Assembly (NCBI GenBank): GCA_964440915.1
Contig: CAYTTV010000007.1
Coordinates: forward strand, 21,154 to 85,153
Direction of reading: 5' to 3'
Length of the DNA: 64,000 nt
From: CAMPJM01 sp964440915
Lineage (GTDB): Bacteria; Bacteroidota; Bacteroidia; Cytophagales; Cyclobacteriaceae
Shown: one piece after another, positions 60,954 to 64,000 of the stretch
Layout of the letters: every line of letters begins with the position of its first letter
How positions within the stretch are numbered: the stretch's first letter is position 1
Notes under the pieces: generated by a model
What the model saw: the letters and a program-made list of their open reading frames with translations, nothing else
What the model was told of the DNA's origin: nothing
Database searches by the model: none
Program-made: the position numbers and the translations under genes

Positions 60954-61526
60954 CTACTGCTGGATAAACTCGTCTACAAGTCGTTGGGCTTCTTTGAGTG
61001 ACTCTTCAAGATCGTTGTTCACCAAAGTCACATCAAACTTATTTTCAAACTGCATTTCAAATTTAGCCTTGAACAGCCGTTGGGAGATGCTGGATGGCGT
61101 ATCTGTGTTGCGGTCATTAAGCCTCCCTTCCAGTGCTTCTATACTGGGCACTTTCACGAAAATGGCCAATGCCCTGTCTTTAAAATATTGCTTTAGGTTG
61201 AGCCCTCCTTTTACGTCAACATCGAATATCACGTGTTTCCCTTCTGCCCAGATACGTTCTATTTCTGTTTTAAGCGTCCCATAGAAGTTTCCGGCATACA
61301 CCTCTTCCCATTCTATGAACTCATTGTTATCAATCTTAACTTTAAATTCATCGGGTGAAAGGAAGTAATAGTCCTTTCCATTTTCCTCTTTTCTCCCGCG
61401 CTTGTCGCGTGTACAGGCCGAAATTGAGAATCCTAGGTTGGGATTGTTTTGTAAAAGATGCTTAACGATGGTTGTTTTTCCAGATCCGGAAGGGGCAGAA
61501 AATATAAGGGCTTTTCCTTGATGCAT
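60954..61526 (-). CDS. gmk: Guanylate kinase
   Basis: 190 aa. Makes GDP from GMP with ATP. The P-loop SAPSGSGKTT is at 10-19; STRDKR-type (SACTRDKRGRKEENGKDYYFLS) and the GMP-binding FIEWEEVYAGNFYGT segment, and FDVDVKGGLNLK, are typical. It follows the anti-sigma gene by 8 bp and so is probably in its operon. Confidence 0.96.
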   Translation of the reverse strand: MHQGKALIFSAPSGSGKTTIVKHLLQNNPNLGFSISACTRDKRGRKEENGKDYYFLSPDEFKVKIDNNEFIEWEEVYAGNFYGTLKTEIERIWAEGKHVIFDVDVKGGLNLKQYFKDRALAIFVKVPSIEALEGRLNDRNTDTPSSISQRLFKAKFEMQFENKFDVTLVNNDLEESLKEAQRLVDEFIQQ

Positions 61527-61534
61527 GAACTTGG

Positions 61535-61834
61535 TTATACTGTTTCTTTAATCTTTAACTTTATGGTATTTACCAAGTCCTGAGGGACAGGCTTTCTTTC
61601 GATTTTGGTTTGTATGATTTCTTTAATCGCCATTTCTAAATTATAGCATTCATAGCATGGCATACACCTTTGGATATGTTGCCGGAAGTACTTAGACTCT
61701 TCCTCGCTTGCTTCTCCGTCAAGTAGGAGATGGAGCACTTCCATACATTTCTCAGGATCCCTACATCCTTGCTCATCTGCACTTTCAGTACGCTTCAGTG
61801 TTTTTCTAAGCCATTTGGTAAACATGGTTGCCAT
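61535..61834 (-). CDS. Zinc-binding anti-sigma factor (ZAS), RsrA-like
   Basis: 99 aa, soluble, without a transmembrane segment. The ZAS motif His53-x3-Cys57-x2-Cys60 is present, with additional cysteines at 24, 30 and 63; CMEVLHLLLDGE resembles the first helix of zinc-dependent anti-sigma factors such as RsrA. In RsrA, oxidation of the Cys ligands frees the sigma factor; this could apply here but is inferred. It starts 14 bp after the sigma gene and ends 8 bp before gmk. Confidence 0.85.
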   Translation of the reverse strand: MATMFTKWLRKTLKRTESADEQGCRDPEKCMEVLHLLLDGEASEEESKYFRQHIQRCMPCYECYNLEMAIKEIIQTKIERKPVPQDLVNTIKLKIKETV

Positions 61835-61848
61835 ATTACAACATTTTT

Positions 61849-62427
61849 TTATTTATACCCCATTGATTCTGCATAAGACTGTAATTTTTCTTTCAACAAA
61901 TTGCGTGCTCTGTGCAGCCGTGAACGGACCGTCCCAATTGGAATATCCAGTATCTTAGCCATCTCCTCGTATGTAAATCCCTCTAAATCACATAGTATAA
62001 TGACGGTTCTGAAATCAACGGCCAAGGAATTTAAAGCGTTTGAAATCTCGTCGCCTATCATGTGCTGGACTGTTTCCACACGCAGGTCTGTCGTTGCCGA
62101 AATCTCAGTATCTTCCGAATTATAAAAAGTCTCTACCTCCTGATAATCTACCTTGGAAGGCTCCTTGCTCCGTTTACGAAAATCGTTTATGAAGCTGTTT
62201 TTTAATATTCGAAACAACCACGCTTTTGCGTTAGTTCCTTGCTCAAAGGAATTAATAAACCTAAATGCTTTCAAGTAAGTTTCTTGCACCAAGTCCTTTG
62301 CATCGTCTTCGTCAAAGGCAAGTCTATATGCAAAATTATACATAGAATCGATGTGCGGCAAAAACTCTTTGTCGAAGATTCTCCCTTTCTCTAATTCTGT
62401 ATAAGTTTGTCTCAAATTTTCTGACAT
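61849..62427 (-). CDS. ECF sigma factor, SigR-like
   Basis: 192 aa with sigma regions 2 and 4 only. Region 2 is DDAKDLVQETYLKAFRFINSF then EQGTNAKAWLFRILKN; the linker FINDFRKRSKEP strongly resembles SigR/ECF12-type sigma factors. Region 4 is the FEGFTYEEMAKILDIPIGTVRSRLHRARNLLKE helix-turn-helix in two overlapping motifs. It is encoded immediately upstream of its presumed anti-sigma factor and then gmk and nadD. I see no obvious auto-regulated promoter in the 155-bp divergent region. Confidence 0.9.
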   Translation of the reverse strand: MSENLRQTYTELEKGRIFDKEFLPHIDSMYNFAYRLAFDEDDAKDLVQETYLKAFRFINSFEQGTNAKAWLFRILKNSFINDFRKRSKEPSKVDYQEVETFYNSEDTEISATTDLRVETVQHMIGDEISNALNSLAVDFRTVIILCDLEGFTYEEMAKILDIPIGTVRSRLHRARNLLKEKLQSYAESMGYK

Positions 62428-62582
62428 ATTTGAATGGTCATTTTACACGTATGATTTTCCGTCGGTGCATAAAAAAAGGACTAGGCAAAAAAAATCGGAA
62501 ATTTTATTATTTAACTCCTCTTTTTACATAATGTTGCACTAATAGGAAAAGAGACCATGTTTATTTAATTGCATAGTGCTGT

Positions 62583-63479
62583 TTGTCGTATTTGTTCGAA
62601 TATAGTATGTTTTTATTTAAAATAATATCCAGGCTTCCCTTTTCGGTGCTATATACTTTAGCCGACATCTTATACGTACTCCTATTCCACGTGATTGCAT
62701 ATAGAAAAAAGGTGGTTTTTGAGAACTTAAGGAAGTCCTTTCCTGAAAAAACACCAATAGAAATCAGGTCTATTGCGAAGGGTTTTTATAAGAACCTGAT
62801 CGATGTTATACTGGAAACCGTAAAGCTTTTGACAATTTCTGAAGAGGAGCTTCGGAAGAGAGTGGCCATGGACAATCCAGAAACCATCATGCAGTTCCGT
62901 GCGCAAAACCGCCCAGTCGTGGTCCTCACTTCACACCAGTGCAACTGGGAGTGGCTGCTTGTCTCATGCTCCTTACAGTTAGACTACCCTGTGGATGCTG
63001 TTTATCTCCGCTTAAACAATTCCTTTTCTAACAACTTGATGCTTTCTATAAGAAGCAGATTTGGCGCAAACATGATCGAAAAGAATGAGCTCTTCAAATC
63101 GCTGATCTCCAGAAAAGAGATCGCCAGAATAATTGCCATGATTGGAGACCAGGCCCCTCGCCATGATGCCAATGTGCTATGGACTGATTTTTTAAATCAA
63201 GAAACCAACTTTTTCACGGGAGGGGAAAGGATTGCCGCAAAAATGAACTTGCCCGTCGTATACGTGGAAATGAGGAGGCGAAAAAGAGGGCACTATGCCA
63301 TTACCTTTGAAGTATTATCTGAATTTCCTGCACAAGACCCTAAAAATGCAATTATGGAGAAATTTGTGCGTGCGATGGAAAAAACCATCCGCCGATATCC
63401 TGCTGATTGGCTCTGGTCGCACAAAAGATGGAAATATGCACATAAAAGCCCTCGAACGAACGCTGACACACTGACTTAG
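62583..63479 (+). CDS. Lysophospholipid/lipid A acyltransferase (LpxL/HtrB-like)
   Basis: 298 aa inner-membrane enzyme. An N-terminal hydrophobic helix (about 20-45) is followed by the catalytic HX4-5D/E-type motif HQCNWEW and the conserved MIGDQAPRHDANVLWTDF, and a late WLWSHKRWK segment. It probably transfers an acyl chain to Kdo-lipid A or another lysolipid. The start may be TTG at 62583; ATG at 62607 would remove part of the family's N-terminus. It is divergent from the sigma factor gene. Confidence 0.9.
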   Translation: MSYLFEYSMFLFKIISRLPFSVLYTLADILYVLLFHVIAYRKKVVFENLRKSFPEKTPIEIRSIAKGFYKNLIDVILETVKLLTISEEELRKRVAMDNPETIMQFRAQNRPVVVLTSHQCNWEWLLVSCSLQLDYPVDAVYLRLNNSFSNNLMLSIRSRFGANMIEKNELFKSLISRKEIARIIAMIGDQAPRHDANVLWTDFLNQETNFFTGGERIAAKMNLPVVYVEMRRRKRGHYAITFEVLSEFPAQDPKNAIMEKFVRAMEKTIRRYPADWLWSHKRWKYAHKSPRTNADTLT

Positions 63480-63585
63480 CCATTCTGCTACTGAACTGGT
63501 GCGCTGACACTTTCTGACGCTTCATTAACTTTTAAAACATATTGTCCGTACCCCGAGTTATTTTTTCCATAACCAAAGGAATACA

Positions 63586-63978
63586 ATGATGACCAGAGAA
63601 GAGGAATTGCTGCATTTGAACAATATAGCGACAGAAATAGACGAGATTAATAGTTATATAGAAGGCATGGATTATGAAGATTTCACAGGCTCGGAAGATG
63701 CGCGACTCGCAGTGCATCGCAGCCTTAAAAATCTAGGGCAGGCTGCTGAAATGCTAAAAAGCGAGGACGATTGGCAAAGGCGCTATCCCGATCTGGACCT
63801 TGATGTAATAGCGCAGCTTCAAAACGCAACTTTTGAAGCACCTCTCGAACTCGATCAGCACGGGATTTGGGGCATTGTGAGTCAAGACCTACAACGGATA
63901 AAAGAAAGCGTCTACACTACACAAGAACAATTGGAAAGGCTTGAAGAAGAAGACAATGATCTGAAAGGGTTTGAATAG
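63586..63978 (+). CDS. HepT-like HEPN protein with lost active site
   Basis: 130 aa. The pattern of the DUF86/HepT family is clear: EINSYIEGMDYEDF, ARLAVHRSLKNLGQAAEML, RYPDL, and GIWGIVSQDLQRIKESV. In active HepT the RNase motif is R-N-x3-H followed by Tyr; here the equivalents are Gln79, Asn80, Glu84 and Pro86, so the catalytic Arg, His and Tyr are gone. No MntA-type nucleotidyltransferase antitoxin is beside it in the window. It may be an inactive adaptor or binding protein. Start ATG at 63586; ATG at 63589 is equally possible. Confidence 0.72.
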   Translation: MMTREEELLHLNNIATEIDEINSYIEGMDYEDFTGSEDARLAVHRSLKNLGQAAEMLKSEDDWQRRYPDLDLDVIAQLQNATFEAPLELDQHGIWGIVSQDLQRIKESVYTTQEQLERLEEEDNDLKGFE

Positions 63979-64000
63979 ATACGACAAAAGCAAGCAATTG

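Overview
This is a 64 kb AT-rich chromosomal window from a Bacteroidota bacterium, most likely order Cytophagales. The evidence is a gliding-motility lipoprotein gene (gldH), a secreted metalloprotease with a type IX secretion (T9SS) C-terminal domain, a GWxTD protein, a DUF2723 membrane glycosyltransferase, and promoters of the Bacteroidota form TTTG-N19-TAnnTTTG with no obvious Shine-Dalgarno sequences. The species cannot be named from the sequence. A run of 100 N at 8080-8179 shows a scaffold join.

Layout. 1-7.8 kb: gldH, ricT-like, purD and recQ on the minus strand, then kdsD and a manC-type guanylyltransferase on the plus strand (LPS/GDP-mannose sugar supply). 7.8-8.3 kb: a RelE/ParE-type toxin remnant split by the assembly gap. 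8.3-22.6 kb: mixed housekeeping and envelope genes (rlmB, GWxTD protein, methyltransferase, DUF2723 protein, T9SS metalloprotease, dienoyl-CoA isomerase-like protein, PYROXD2-like oxidoreductase, an orphan restriction-enzyme specificity domain beside a REP-like element, eno, carA).

22.9-55.3 kb is one long minus-strand information-processing block. In transcription order (right to left) it runs tRNA-Tyr, tRNA-Gly, tRNA-Thr, tuf // tRNA-Trp, secE, nusG, rplK, rplA, rplJ, rplL / rpoB, rpoC, DUF3467 gene // rpsL, rpsG, fusA, rpsJ // rplC through the S10-spc-alpha genes to rpoA and rplQ. Intrinsic terminators and N19-spaced promoters divide it into transcription units: tuf ends at a hairpin that overlaps the tRNA-Trp promoter; rpsL and rplC each have a near-ideal promoter; rpsJ ends at a terminator and so belongs to the str unit, not to the rplC unit.

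55.4-64 kb: a lipoprotein M1 aminopeptidase, then biotin carrier protein, pyrH and frr on plus, then an ECF sigma/zinc anti-sigma pair in an apparent operon with gmk and nadD, an LpxL-type acyltransferase, and a HepT-like HEPN protein whose RNase motif is lost.

Most of the window is conserved core genome. The less ordinary parts are the degenerate defence/toxin relics (toxin remnant, orphan Type ISP C-terminal domain, inactive HEPN protein), the REP-like element, the promoter/terminator overlap upstream of tRNA-Trp, and the SigR/RsrA-like pair tied to gmk and nadD. I found no CRISPR array, prophage, transposase or complete new defence system.
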